Shown here piece by piece: positions 23,984 through 33,066 of a stretch of DNA of 51,151 nucleotides; the first letter of the stretch is position 1, and each line of letters begins with the position of its first letter. Source of the DNA: Endomicrobiales bacterium (GTDB lineage: Bacteria > Elusimicrobiota > Endomicrobiia > Endomicrobiales > JALOBY01). Position numbers and translations under genes: made by a program. The notes beneath the pieces were generated by a model. That model had not been told where the DNA came from. It ran no database searches and saw only the letters and a list, made by a program, of their open reading frames with translations. The stretch spans positions 1 to 51,151 of the forward strand of contig JALOBY010000010.1 of assembly GCA_023228045.1 (NCBI GenBank), given 5' to 3'.

Positions 23984-25159
23984 ATGAAAAATAAAAATAT
24001 ATCAGCTTATGTGGCAGAAATTATTAATTATGTTGCCAAATATGGTGACAGAGCTCTTATGTCAATGACTCTTAAGTACGATGGCATAAAACTTACTCAA
24101 AACACTATATTGGTTGACCAAAAGGTAATATTGTCATCTGATAAGGGCATTGACGCAGGGTTAAAAAAAGCTTTGGACAGTGCGTATAAAAATGTTTATA
24201 ACTTTCACAAAGCCGAAAATTCATTTATTAAAAGGCGTTGGTCAATGCATTCTGATGGTGTGCTTTGCGGGCAATTCTTTACACCAATAGAGAGTGTGGG
24301 GCTTTATGTACCTGGTGGAAGGTTTTCTTACCCATCAACAGTTATTATGTCTGCGGTTCCCGCGCGTATTGCGGGTGTTAGTAACATTGTAATTGCCACT
24401 CCTGCAAAAAGTATAACCCCTGCGTTACTTTATGCGGCAAAGCTTTGCAAAATAAATACTATTTATAAAGTTGGTGGCCCTGCGGCTATTGCAGCTTTGG
24501 CTATTGGAACAAAAACTATTGCAAAGGTAGATTTCATAGCAGGCCCTGGTAATATGTTTGTCAACGAAGCAAAAAGGCAGTTATTTGGTAAAGTCGGTAT
24601 TGATTCTCTTGCAGGACCAAGCGAAGTTGTGATTGTTGCAGATGAAAAATCAAATGTAGATTTTATAGTTGCGGATATTTGTGCTCAGGCCGAGCATGAC
24701 CCACAGGCAAAGGCATACTTAATTTCAGATTCAAAAAACATTATTTCTTTAGTTAAAAAACAGCTGACAAGTAATATTTCCAGGCAAACAGAGTTTATTT
24801 ACGCAAAAGATTGCGATTTTGCCAAGTTAATAAACAACATTGCCCCAGAACACCTTGAAATAATGACTAAAAAACCAAACAAAATTTTTGCTCAGGTTAA
24901 AAATGCCGGTGCTGTTTTTGTTGGTTCTTCCACCCCAACTGTTTTTGGAGATTATTTTGCGGGGCCGTCTCATGTATTGCCAACAGGCGCTTGCGCAAAA
25001 TTTTCAAGCGGTCTTAGTGTGTTAACATTTTTAAAGAGAAGCAGTTTTTCTAATTATTCAATAAAATCTGCGAAAAAAAGTGCGCCGTTAGTTGCTGAAA
25101 TTGCTAAGGCAGAAGGGCTTGTAGAACATGCGAATTCCGCGCTTTTAAGAGGGAAATAA
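23984..25159 (+). CDS. hisD: Histidinol dehydrogenase
   Basis: Zinc enzyme performing the last two oxidations to histidine. The 391-residue protein is shorter at the N-terminus than the usual 430 and begins with the YVAKYGDRAL helix, so the enzyme may lack the first helix. VPGGRFSYPSTVIMSAVPARIAGV, AGPGNMFVNEAKRQLFG, DSLAGPSEVVIVADE, DICAQAEHDPQAKA (zinc ligands Q and H) and APEHLEIM are all typical. It starts the his run and shares one base with the next small gene. Confidence 0.95.
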   Translation: MKNKNISAYVAEIINYVAKYGDRALMSMTLKYDGIKLTQNTILVDQKVILSSDKGIDAGLKKALDSAYKNVYNFHKAENSFIKRRWSMHSDGVLCGQFFTPIESVGLYVPGGRFSYPSTVIMSAVPARIAGVSNIVIATPAKSITPALLYAAKLCKINTIYKVGGPAAIAALAIGTKTIAKVDFIAGPGNMFVNEAKRQLFGKVGIDSLAGPSEVVIVADEKSNVDFIVADICAQAEHDPQAKAYLISDSKNIISLVKKQLTSNISRQTEFIYAKDCDFAKLINNIAPEHLEIMTKKPNKIFAQVKNAGAVFVGSSTPTVFGDYFAGPSHVLPTGACAKFSSGLSVLTFLKRSSFSNYSIKSAKKSAPLVAEIAKAEGLVEHANSALLRGK

Positions 25160-25362
25160 TGAAAATAGAGCTATCAAGAAAAGAAATAGAAATAATGTTA
25201 ATGTTAATTTATGAATCACTTTCTTTTGATACTAAAGGCAGGTCTAACCATGCTTTTTCATTAGAAGAGATTGCAATTATAGATAAACTTGAAAGAAACC
25301 TTAAGTTCTACGAAAATGGAGATGCACAGTGTGGTTTTGAAACTGGCGATATTTGCCATTAA
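25159..25362 (+). CDS. Small conserved-position hypothetical protein inside the his operon
   Basis: A 67-residue acidic protein that I do not recognise. Its ATG shares a base with the hisD stop (TAATG), a coupling arrangement used elsewhere in this operon. It begins MKIELSRKEIEIMLMLIYES, predicted helical, and its C-terminus has two cysteines (QCGFETGDICH). No signal or membrane segment is visible. The overlap and codon use like the neighbours suggest it is real, but it is short. Nothing in the sequence links it to histidine synthesis except place. Confidence 0.55.
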   Translation: MKIELSRKEIEIMLMLIYESLSFDTKGRSNHAFSLEEIAIIDKLERNLKFYENGDAQCGFETGDICH

Positions 25363-25477
25363 ATTAAAAGACATCCTATAAGATTTCGGATTTAGAAACA
25401 AAAGCTGTCAGATAAAAAGACTAAAGAATTAATCTGTGTAATCAGGCATAAAGAATATTATGCCAGGAGTATTAAGA
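25363..25477 (+). other. Only notable gap within the his operon
   Basis: About 115 AT-rich bases between the small gene and hisB. I see no hairpin-plus-T-run terminator and no consensus promoter. It ends with AGGAG, the hisB ribosome-binding site. Confidence 0.4.
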
Positions 25478-26062
25478 ATGGAAAGAAAATCAAAAATTGA
25501 TCGCAAAACAAAAGAAACAGATGTTTTTATTGAGCTAAACTTAGATAAAGCAAAAGTTTCAAAAATTGAAACTACAATTCCTTTCTTAGATCATATGCTC
25601 ACACTTTTTGCGCACCACAGTGGTTTTGGTTTAAATGTGCGCGCAAAAGGTGATACCCACATAGATGCTCATCACTTATGCGAGGATCTGGGAATTACAA
25701 TGGGCTTGGCATTTGCAAAAGCGATACAAGACAAAAAAGGCATTAACCGTTATGGCAACTTCCTTTTGCCTATGGATGAGGCGTTATCGTATGTTGCGCT
25801 TGATATATCAGGTAGGGCATATTTACAGTACGATGTGAAATTTAAAAAAGATTTTAAAAGCGAGTTTGACTATTCTTTAATAAAAGAGTTCTTCTATGCT
25901 TTTGTGGTAAATGCGAAAATCACTTTGCATATTGAACTTAAAAAGGGTGGTAACAATCACCATATAGCTGAAGCTATTTTCAAAGGTTTTGCAAAAGCTT
26001 TAAGCATTGCCTGCGCTCGAAACAAAAATGGTAAAGTGCCTTCTACAAAAGGTAAATTGTGA
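25478..26062 (+). CDS. hisB: Imidazoleglycerol-phosphate dehydratase
   Basis: Manganese enzyme of histidine synthesis. The 194-residue monofunctional form (no HisN phosphatase domain). The metal-binding motifs are FLDHMLTLFAHHSGF, HIDAHHLCEDLGI and HHIAEAIFKGFAKAL. The ATG at 25478 follows AGGAG (25464-25468) and gives the usual length; an ATG at 25460 would put that ribosome-binding site inside the gene. It overlaps hisH by four bases. Confidence 0.96.
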   Translation: MERKSKIDRKTKETDVFIELNLDKAKVSKIETTIPFLDHMLTLFAHHSGFGLNVRAKGDTHIDAHHLCEDLGITMGLAFAKAIQDKKGINRYGNFLLPMDEALSYVALDISGRAYLQYDVKFKKDFKSEFDYSLIKEFFYAFVVNAKITLHIELKKGGNNHHIAEAIFKGFAKALSIACARNKNGKVPSTKGKL

Positions 26063-26709
26063 AAAATGTAAAACCAGTCATTGCCGTAGTTGATTACGGT
26101 ATGGGAAACCTAAGAAGTGTGGCAAAAGCCATTGAGTTGGTTGGTGCCAAAGTAGTGGTTTCTTCCAATCCTAAGGTGTTGCTTGCTTCTAATGGCGTTG
26201 TTTTTCCTGGAGTCGGAGCTTTTAACGCTGCATTAGTGAATTTAAAAAAAACTGGGCTACTGTCTTGCCTTCATGATTGTATAAGTTCTTCAAAACCATT
26301 TTTAGGGCTTTGTCTTGGATTTCAGTTATTATTTGACCACAGCCAAGAAGGAAGCGGGAAAGGCCTTTCAATAATTCATGGCAATGTAAAAGCTTTTAAT
26401 TTTAAAAATAGTAAATTAAAAATGCCGCATATGGGCTGGAACACCGTCAGCATAAATAAAGAAAATAAATTTAGCAAAGAGATGTTTAAGGGTATAAAAA
26501 ATAACTCATATTTTTATTTTGTGCATTCATACTATTGCGCTCCTAAAGCCTACGATGTGGTTGCGGCAAAAACTTCATACGGTATAGATTTTTGCTCCGC
26601 AATTGCAAAAGATAATTACTGGGCAAGCCAATTCCACCCTGAAAAAAGCGGCGCTAATGGTTTAAAGTTGCTCGCAAATTTTGTTGATAAGGTAAAAAAG
26701 TGCTTATAA
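26059..26709 (+). CDS. hisH: Imidazole glycerol phosphate synthase, glutaminase subunit
   Basis: Class I glutamine amidotransferase delivering ammonia to HisF. The 216-residue protein has nucleophile C85 (FLGLCLGFQLLF), the oxyanion PGVGAF and the His/Glu pair in SQFHPEKSG. VDYGMGNLRSV is the N-terminal signature. The GTG start overlaps hisB (GTGA), and its end overlaps hisA by 10 bases. HisF, its partner, follows hisA. Confidence 0.96.
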   Translation: MKNVKPVIAVVDYGMGNLRSVAKAIELVGAKVVVSSNPKVLLASNGVVFPGVGAFNAALVNLKKTGLLSCLHDCISSSKPFLGLCLGFQLLFDHSQEGSGKGLSIIHGNVKAFNFKNSKLKMPHMGWNTVSINKENKFSKEMFKGIKNNSYFYFVHSYYCAPKAYDVVAAKTSYGIDFCSAIAKDNYWASQFHPEKSGANGLKLLANFVDKVKKCL

Positions 26710-27425
26710 TACCAGCAATAGATTTGCTTGATGGCAAATGTGTACGACTGTTAAAAGGCGATTACAATCAAGTCAGTGTTTATTCAAATAACCCATCGGA
26801 AATTGCGCTTAAATGGCAAGAAGCTGGCGCAAAAAGATTGCATGTTGTTGACCTTGATGGCGCCCGCAGTGGTGAACCTAAAAACTTGTCTGTTATAAGC
26901 TCTATAAGAAAAGTGTTTAAAGGGCAAATAGAACTTGGCGGTGGAATTAGAGATAATTCTACGCTTGAAAATGTTTTTTCTGCAGGGATTGATTATGCAA
27001 TAATTGGTACGGCGGTTTGTGAGAATATTGATTTTGTGCGAGATGCTGCAACAAAACATTTTGGGAAGATAATTATTGGCATAGATGTGAAAGATGGCAA
27101 AGTATCGGTTAAAGGTTGGAAGGAAACTACTACAACAGACGCTATAGAGCTTGGTAAGAAGTTGAAAAATATTGGAATATTGGAAATTATTTTTACGGAT
27201 ATATCAAAAGACGGCATGCTTATAGGCCCAAATATTGAACAGACAGTGAGTATTGCAGTGCAAAGCAGATTGCGTGTAATTGCCTCTGGTGGTGTTAGCT
27301 CAATTGAAGATATTAAAAAAATTAAAGCTGTTGAGGGTTTTGGTATAGTTGGTGCAATAGTTGGGAAAGCCTTGTATGAAAATAAGTTTGATCTTAAGCA
27401 AGCTATTTTGCTTGCGGAGAAATAA
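26700..27425 (+). CDS. hisA: ProFAR isomerase
   Basis: TIM-barrel isomerase that converts ProFAR to PRFAR. The 241-residue protein shows IIPAIDLLDGKCVRLLKGDY at the start, with the catalytic Asp in PAID, then HVVDLDGARSG, ELGGGIRD, IIGIDVKDGKVSVKGW and ASGGVSS. It begins with GTG inside the hisH end. The other candidate, HisF, is the next gene and is clearly distinguished by CLDV. Confidence 0.96.
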   Translation: MLIIPAIDLLDGKCVRLLKGDYNQVSVYSNNPSEIALKWQEAGAKRLHVVDLDGARSGEPKNLSVISSIRKVFKGQIELGGGIRDNSTLENVFSAGIDYAIIGTAVCENIDFVRDAATKHFGKIIIGIDVKDGKVSVKGWKETTTTDAIELGKKLKNIGILEIIFTDISKDGMLIGPNIEQTVSIAVQSRLRVIASGGVSSIEDIKKIKAVEGFGIVGAIVGKALYENKFDLKQAILLAEK

Positions 27426-28187
27426 ATGGCGCTTTCGCTGAGAATTATTCCATGTTTGGATGTTAACGCCGGGCGCGTTGTTAAGGGTACAAAGTTTTTA
27501 AATCTAAAAGATGCCGGCGACCCTGTTGAAGTTGCAAAACGTTACAATAAGGAAGGGGCCGATGAACTTATTTTTCTTGATATAACAGCATCTTCAGACA
27601 ATAGACCAATAATGCTAGAAGTAGTTAGAAAAACAGCAGAGCAGGTTTTTATACCGCTAACAGTTGGTGGTGGCGTAAGAAAAGTTGAAGATATTCGCGC
27701 ATTGCTTAACGCAGGTGCTGACAAAGTTTCTATAAATACAGCTGCCGTGCATAACCCCGAGCTTGTGCGTTTAGCAAGTAAAGCTTTTGGCAGTCAGTGT
27801 ATTGTTGTCGCAATAGATGCCAAACGAAACATTCGTGGCGGCTGGACCGTTTATACTCACGGCGGAAGAAATAAAACAAAGCTTGATGTTTTGCAATGGG
27901 CAAAAAAGATGCAAAGGTTAGGCGCTGGCGAGATATTGCTTACAAGTATGGACCGTGACGGTACAAAAAATGGTTACGATAATAAGCTCCTTAGTGCTGT
28001 TAGTAATGCTGTTAGCATACCGGTTATTGCTTCTGGTGGTGCCGGAAATAGTGAGCATTTTCTTAAAGCGTGTAAGTCGGGTGCTTCTGCTGTGCTTGCG
28101 GCATCACTTTTTCATTTCAGGGAACTTTCAATTATGCAGGTAAAAAAACATCTTGCTGCCGCTGGTTGTGTTGTAAGGATAAAGTAG
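27426..28187 (+). CDS. hisF: Imidazole glycerol phosphate synthase, cyclase subunit
   Basis: TIM-barrel partner of HisH; makes imidazole glycerol phosphate and AICAR. The 253-residue protein has RIIPCLDVNAGRVVKGTKF, where the aspartate is catalytic, LIFLDITAS, TVGGGVRKVEDIR, VAIDAKR, LLTSMDRDGTKNGYD and ASGGAGNSEHF. It starts immediately after the hisA stop. Confidence 0.97.
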   Translation: MALSLRIIPCLDVNAGRVVKGTKFLNLKDAGDPVEVAKRYNKEGADELIFLDITASSDNRPIMLEVVRKTAEQVFIPLTVGGGVRKVEDIRALLNAGADKVSINTAAVHNPELVRLASKAFGSQCIVVAIDAKRNIRGGWTVYTHGGRNKTKLDVLQWAKKMQRLGAGEILLTSMDRDGTKNGYDNKLLSAVSNAVSIPVIASGGAGNSEHFLKACKSGASAVLAASLFHFRELSIMQVKKHLAAAGCVVRIK

Positions 28188-28204
28188 AATAAAAAAGAGG
28201 AAAG

Positions 28205-28591
28205 ATGAACTTTATTAAGAATTTAAAATTTGACGCAAATGGCCTGATACCTACGGTTGTGCAAGATTACAAGGATGGAAAAGTTTTGATGGTCGCTTAT
28301 ATGAATGCTGAATCTATTAAGCGTACAGTCAAAACAAATAAAGCAACCTTTTGGAGCCGTTCCCGCCAGAAATATTGGCTTAAGGGCGAAGAGTCGGGCA
28401 ATATTCAAAAAGTAAAAGAAATGTTTTATGATTGTGATGGTGATTGTATTTTAATAAAGGTAGACCAGATTGGTGGTGCGGCTTGCCACACTGGGTATAG
28501 ATCATGTTTTTTCACAAAAGTAGTACAGGGCGGAAAAACAAAAACTGTTGGTAAAAAAATATTTGATCCAAAAAAAGTATATAAAAAATAA
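28205..28591 (+). CDS. hisI: Phosphoribosyl-AMP cyclohydrolase
   Basis: Zinc/magnesium hydrolase of histidine synthesis. The 128-residue protein has MVAYMNAESIKRT, TFWSRSRQKYWLKGEESGN, YDCDGDCILIKVDQIG (metal-binding aspartates and cysteine) and ACHTGYRSCFF. It is the monofunctional form, without the HisE pyrophosphohydrolase. hisG, hisE, hisC and hisN are not in the window. Its stop shares a base with trpE. Confidence 0.96.
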   Translation: MNFIKNLKFDANGLIPTVVQDYKDGKVLMVAYMNAESIKRTVKTNKATFWSRSRQKYWLKGEESGNIQKVKEMFYDCDGDCILIKVDQIGGAACHTGYRSCFFTKVVQGGKTKTVGKKIFDPKKVYKK

Positions 28592-30084
28592 TGAAGCAAT
28601 ACTTCCCAAATTTTACTGAGTTTCAAAAGCTTTCTAAAACCAGCAATATAGTTCCTGTGTATGCGGAAATATTTGCCGATCTTGAAACACCTGTTTCTGC
28701 TTTTTTAAAACTTTCCGGCAACGAAAAGTATGCCTACTTATTAGAAAGTGTAGAGGGTGGGGAGCGTTGGGGCAGATATTCTTTTATTTCATGCTCACCA
28801 AAACTAATTTTTGAAAGCAAAGGTGCTTCTTTTGCGCTTTACAAACCAGGCAGTAAGCCAAACTATGTGCCTTGCACAAGGCCGATGGAGAAGTTAAAAG
28901 AAGTTATGGCTAATTACAAATCGGCGCAAATTAGTGGACTGCCTATTTTTTGGGGTGGGGCGGTAGGTTATGCGTCTTACGATATGGTGCGCTTTATAGA
29001 GGAGTTGCCAAACAAGCCAAATGATGATTTAAACCTTCCAGATAGTGTTTTTCTTATAACAGATAAGATGGTTATTTTTGACCATTTAACCCATAGCGTT
29101 AAAATTGTTGCCTGCGCGAGTATTGATTCTACAAAAAAAGTTAAAGAAGTTTATGATAGCGCGCTTGAAGATATTGAGCAGCTTATTGCCCTTTTAAAAC
29201 TACCGCTTAAGGCACAAGCAGAACAAAAAAATATAGGCGTTAAAAATAGTAAAGTTAAATCAAACCTTACAAAAGCCCAGTTTGAAGATAATGTAAAGAA
29301 AGCGAAGGAACATATAAAAAATGGCGATATAATTCAGGTTGTGCTTTCTCAAAGGTTTTCAAAACAAATAAGCGCAAAGCCGTTTGATATTTATCGCGCT
29401 TTGCGTCTTGTTAATCCATCACCATATATGTATTACTTAAAGTTAAATGACTTTGAAATTATTGGTTCTTCGCCGGAAATACTTGTAAGAAAAGATGGCG
29501 CGCTTTGCGAAATTCGTCCAATTGCGGGCACAACTATTCGCGGTAAAAATGAGGAAGAAGAAAATATGCTTGCAGCAAAATTGCTTAGTGACCCCAAAGA
29601 GAGAGCAGAGCATATTATGCTTGTTGACTTAGGGAGAAATGACCTTGGCAGAGTATGTAAGAGTTCAAGTGTAAATGTTGGCGCATTGATGACAATAGAA
29701 AAGTATTCTCATGTAATGCATATAGTTTCTAGTGTAAGTGGTCAGTTGAAAGAGGGTTTAGATAGTTTTGATCTTTTTAACGCTTGTTTCCCTGCTGGTA
29801 CAGTTTCTGGTGCGCCAAAGGTGCGTGCAATGCAAATTATTGACGATCTTGAGCCGACTGCCCGCGGGCCATATGCCGGCGCAATAGGTTATTTTTCATT
29901 TTCCGGTAATATGGATATGGCAATAACAATTCGTACAGTCGTTGTTAAAAACTCAGTTGCTATGGTGCAGGCAGGAGCTGGTATTGTTGCAGATTCTATA
30001 CCGGAAAATGAGTTCCTGGAGTCACAACGCAAAGCCAGAGCGCTTATTGTTGCAATAGAAAAAGCGGAAGAAGGTATACGATGA
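28591..30084 (+). CDS. trpE: Anthranilate synthase component I
   Basis: Makes anthranilate from chorismate with ammonia from TrpG. The 497-residue protein has the feedback-site segment LLESVEGGERWGRYSFI, in which LLES is the tryptophan-binding motif, so feedback inhibition is likely. The chorismate-binding domain has QVVLSQRF, PSPYMYYL, GSSPEILVR, RPIAGTTIRG, DLGRNDLGRV and FPAGTVSGAPKVRAM. No trp leader peptide is visible before it: it overlaps hisI by one base (TAATG). Confidence 0.96.
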   Translation: MKQYFPNFTEFQKLSKTSNIVPVYAEIFADLETPVSAFLKLSGNEKYAYLLESVEGGERWGRYSFISCSPKLIFESKGASFALYKPGSKPNYVPCTRPMEKLKEVMANYKSAQISGLPIFWGGAVGYASYDMVRFIEELPNKPNDDLNLPDSVFLITDKMVIFDHLTHSVKIVACASIDSTKKVKEVYDSALEDIEQLIALLKLPLKAQAEQKNIGVKNSKVKSNLTKAQFEDNVKKAKEHIKNGDIIQVVLSQRFSKQISAKPFDIYRALRLVNPSPYMYYLKLNDFEIIGSSPEILVRKDGALCEIRPIAGTTIRGKNEEEENMLAAKLLSDPKERAEHIMLVDLGRNDLGRVCKSSSVNVGALMTIEKYSHVMHIVSSVSGQLKEGLDSFDLFNACFPAGTVSGAPKVRAMQIIDDLEPTARGPYAGAIGYFSFSGNMDMAITIRTVVVKNSVAMVQAGAGIVADSIPENEFLESQRKARALIVAIEKAEEGIR

Positions 30085-30650
30085 TTTTGGTAATAGATAA
30101 CTACGATTCATTTACATACAACATTGTTCAGTATCTTTATGCGTGGGAGAAAACAGTTTTAGTTTACAGAAATGACAAAATTTCAATTGAAGAAATTGTA
30201 AAACTAAAACCGGCAAAAATACTTATATCGCCGGGCCCAGGCAATCCATCTGAGGCCGGTATATCTTTGGATGTCATTAAATATTTTGCAGGTAAGGTTC
30301 CAATTCTTGGGGTTTGTTTAGGTCATCAATGTATTGGTGAGGCCTTTGGCGGCAAAGTTGTTCGCGCAAAAAACCTTATGCATGGTAAAACTTCTCAGAT
30401 ACATCACGACTCTAAAGGTATTTTTAAAAGCCTTCCAAACCCATTTGAAGCAACCAGATACCATTCGTTAATTGTTGAAAAAAAATCTCTTCCCAGTGAA
30501 CTTATAATTAGCGCGCAAACTAGTCAAGGTGAGATAATGGCTTTAAGACATAAAAAAATGCAGGTGGACGGGGTACAGTTTCACCCGGAATCAATTCTTA
30601 CCAAAGAAGGGAAAAAGTTGCTTAAAAATTTTGTAAAAGGCATTCAATGA
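30081..30650 (+). CDS. trpG: Anthranilate synthase component II (glutaminase)
   Basis: Glutamine amidotransferase of 189 residues. It shows the N-terminal IDNYDSFTYNIVQYL, PGPGNPSEAG, nucleophile C79 (LGVCLGHQCIGEAFGG) and QFHPESILT. It overlaps trpE by four bases. In many bacteria this subunit also serves para-aminobenzoate synthesis; no pabB is in the window, although folC is nearby. Confidence 0.95.
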   Translation: MILVIDNYDSFTYNIVQYLYAWEKTVLVYRNDKISIEEIVKLKPAKILISPGPGNPSEAGISLDVIKYFAGKVPILGVCLGHQCIGEAFGGKVVRAKNLMHGKTSQIHHDSKGIFKSLPNPFEATRYHSLIVEKKSLPSELIISAQTSQGEIMALRHKKMQVDGVQFHPESILTKEGKKLLKNFVKGIQ

Positions 30651-31666
30651 TTAAAAGTGCCTTAGCAAAAATTGTTGCTGTTACAAACTTAACACAAGAC
30701 GAAGCATTTGCTGTTATGTCACAAATAATGTCAGGTAACGCTACAGAAGCTCAGATAGCGGCCTTTATTACTGCCTTGCGTATGAAGGGAGAGACAATTG
30801 ATGAGATAACAGGTTTTTCAAAGGCAATGAGGCAGTTTTCTCTAAAGATATCACCTAATATAAACGATACTATGTTGGACACTTGCGGCACAGGTGGTGA
30901 CGGGGCGCATACTTTTAATATTTCTACAATCGCGGCAATTACTGCAAGCGCGGCTGGAGTGGTGGTTGCAAAACATGGAAATCGTTCTGTTTCAAGTTTA
31001 TGTGGCAGTGCGGATATATTGCAGGAGCTTGGAGTAAAAATAGATATTTCGGCCGACTCAGTTAAAAAATGTATTGAAAAAATAGGAATTGGTTTTATGT
31101 TCGCGCCATCTTTTCACCCTGCAATGAGGTACGCTGCTGCTCCAAGGAAGCAAATAGGCATAAGAACGGTTTTCAATCTGTTAGGGCCGCTTACAAACCC
31201 AGCAATAGCAAATACGCAGCTTGTTGGTTTATATAATGAGGGCTTACTTGAAAAAATAACTGGTGTTTTGCGCAATCTTGGTTTAAAAAGAGCGCTTGTG
31301 GTATGCGGCAAAGATGGTTTAGATGAAATAACCGTAACTTCAAAAACTTCTGTTTGTGAACTTACAGATGGATTAATAAAGAAGTATGAAATAGAACCCG
31401 AAGATTTCGGTATGATAAAACATTCAATAAAAGAGCTTGTTGGCGGAGATGCAAAAGTAAACGCTAAAATTGCAAACTCTGTTTTAAACGGCCAAAAAAA
31501 TGCCTGTCTTGATGCTGTTGTTATAAATGCAGGAGCTGGTATCTATGTTGCTAAAAATTTATCAAGTATCTCTGATGGTATAAAACTTGCTTTTGAGGCC
31601 ATAAAATCTGGCGCTGCAAAGGCAAAATTAGAAGCTCTTGTGAAACTTACTAATGAACTTTCTTGA
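30647..31666 (+). CDS. trpD: Anthranilate phosphoribosyltransferase
   Basis: Transfers phosphoribose from PRPP to anthranilate. The 339-residue protein has the PRPP-binding LDTCGTGGDGAHTFNIST, VAKHGNRSVSS, and the MRYAAAPRKQIGIRTVFNLLGPLTNPA block. It overlaps trpG by four bases. It is a separate gene rather than fused to TrpG as in enterobacteria. Confidence 0.96.
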   Translation: MIKSALAKIVAVTNLTQDEAFAVMSQIMSGNATEAQIAAFITALRMKGETIDEITGFSKAMRQFSLKISPNINDTMLDTCGTGGDGAHTFNISTIAAITASAAGVVVAKHGNRSVSSLCGSADILQELGVKIDISADSVKKCIEKIGIGFMFAPSFHPAMRYAAAPRKQIGIRTVFNLLGPLTNPAIANTQLVGLYNEGLLEKITGVLRNLGLKRALVVCGKDGLDEITVTSKTSVCELTDGLIKKYEIEPEDFGMIKHSIKELVGGDAKVNAKIANSVLNGQKNACLDAVVINAGAGIYVAKNLSSISDGIKLAFEAIKSGAAKAKLEALVKLTNELS

Positions 31667-32441
31667 AACTGTAATTAAGTACAAAAAAAGCTCTTTGATA
31701 GAGGCAAAAAAAAATGTGCCTTTTAAAATACTCTTTGCGCAATTAGAAGAAATTAAGCTGCAATTTGGCAGTTTTGGTAAATCACTTTCTAAAGAGGGTG
31801 TTAGAATAATTGCTGAAATGAAAAAGGCAAGCCCGCTAGCCGGCATTTTGTGTTCAAACTATGTTCCAGCTAAAATTGCGCGTGAATATTCGTCCTGTGG
31901 TGCTGCGGCAATATCGGTATTAACAGAAGAAAAGTATTTTTTAGGTAGTTTAGACGATATTAAAATAGCAAAACAAAATTCATCAGTTCCAATTTTAAGA
32001 AAAGATTTTATTGTAGATGAGTATCAATTAGTTGAGGCAAAACTTGCCGGAGCGGACACAGTGCTTTTAATAGTTGCCGCATTAAATAAATCTGAAATTC
32101 TCAATTTAATTTCTTTTGCCTCAAAAATTTCGCTTGAGTGTCTTGTTGAAGTGCATACAATACCGGAATTGGAACTTGCATGCGAATGCGGTGCAAATAT
32201 AATTGGCATAAATAACCGCAGTTTAGAAACACTTAAAGTTGATTTAAACACAGGTTTTAAAATGCTTAGTGTTATGCCAAAAAACAAAATTACTGTTATA
32301 GAAAGCGGCATTAAAACTTTTGATGAAATAAACAGTTTTATTTCTGCAGGTGTAAATGCTTTTCTTATAGGTGAAACTATAATTAAAAGCCAAAACCCGT
32401 GTAATAAATTAAAAGAGCTTCTAGGGGAAAAAGTTGCTTAA
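31653..32441 (+). CDS. trpC: Indole-3-glycerol-phosphate synthase
   Basis: TIM-barrel enzyme closing the indole ring. The 262-residue protein shows IIAEMKKASPLAG (catalytic Lys), VLTEEKYFLGSLDDIK, LRKDFIVDEYQLVEAKLAGAD, LVEVHTIPELELA, IGINNRSLETLKVD and VIESGIKTFDEI. It overlaps trpD by 14 bases. Not fused to TrpF, which follows. Confidence 0.96.
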   Translation: MNFLETVIKYKKSSLIEAKKNVPFKILFAQLEEIKLQFGSFGKSLSKEGVRIIAEMKKASPLAGILCSNYVPAKIAREYSSCGAAAISVLTEEKYFLGSLDDIKIAKQNSSVPILRKDFIVDEYQLVEAKLAGADTVLLIVAALNKSEILNLISFASKISLECLVEVHTIPELELACECGANIIGINNRSLETLKVDLNTGFKMLSVMPKNKITVIESGIKTFDEINSFISAGVNAFLIGETIIKSQNPCNKLKELLGEKVA

Positions 32442-33066
32442 AATTAAAATATGCGGAATTACAAATAGTGAAGATGCCGGCCTTGCCTCAATGCTTGGGG
32501 CAGATTACATTGGGCTCAATTTTTGTAAGGAAAGCCCGCGCAAGGTTTCTTTGCAAAACGCAAGCAAAATATTTGATGCCTTGCCTCCATTTACAACTGC
32601 TGTCGGAGTGTTTGTGGATGAGCCAATGGTTGATATAAAAAAAATAATAAAAAAAGTTGGTTTTGAAATTATACAGTTGCACGGGTCCGAAAACCAAGAT
32701 TATTGCTTAGAGCTAAAAGCATTAGGTGTGAAAGTAATAAAAGCCTTTAGGGTAAACTCCAAAGAAACAGTTGATAACGCAAAAAAATATTTAGAGTGTT
32801 CGGATTATTTTCTTTTCGATTCATTTAGTGAAGGTGTTGCCGGTGGAACCGGTGAAGTCTTTAATTGGGATTTGGCACTTGGTGCGAAGGAATTTGGCAA
32901 ACCTTTTTTTCTCGCAGGCGGGTTAACGCCGGAAAATGTGGCCCAAGCAATAGAAAAAGTTCATCCGTTTGCTGTTGATGTAGCGTCTGGAGTTGAACGA
33001 TTGCCAAGCAGAAAGGATTTTGAAAAAATGAAGCTTTTTGTTAAAGCTGTAAGGAGCCTAAAGTGA
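32434..33066 (+). CDS. trpF: Phosphoribosylanthranilate isomerase
   Basis: TIM-barrel isomerase of 210 residues. Catalytic C7 lies in KIKICGIT, followed by GADYIGLNFCKESPRKVS, IQLHGSENQDYC, FDSFSEGVAGGTGEVFNW and LAGGLTPENVAQAI. DVASGVERLPSRKD is the usual C-terminal motif. The start is TTG, eight bases inside the trpC end, with AGGGGA upstream. Confidence 0.95.
   Translation: MLKIKICGITNSEDAGLASMLGADYIGLNFCKESPRKVSLQNASKIFDALPPFTTAVGVFVDEPMVDIKKIIKKVGFEIIQLHGSENQDYCLELKALGVKVIKAFRVNSKETVDNAKKYLECSDYFLFDSFSEGVAGGTGEVFNWDLALGAKEFGKPFFLAGGLTPENVAQAIEKVHPFAVDVASGVERLPSRKDFEKMKLFVKAVRSLK

Noticed and set aside
28560..28640. trp attenuator or leader peptide before trpE
   Set aside because: hisI and trpE overlap by one base, leaving no room for a leader; no tandem Trp codons are seen.
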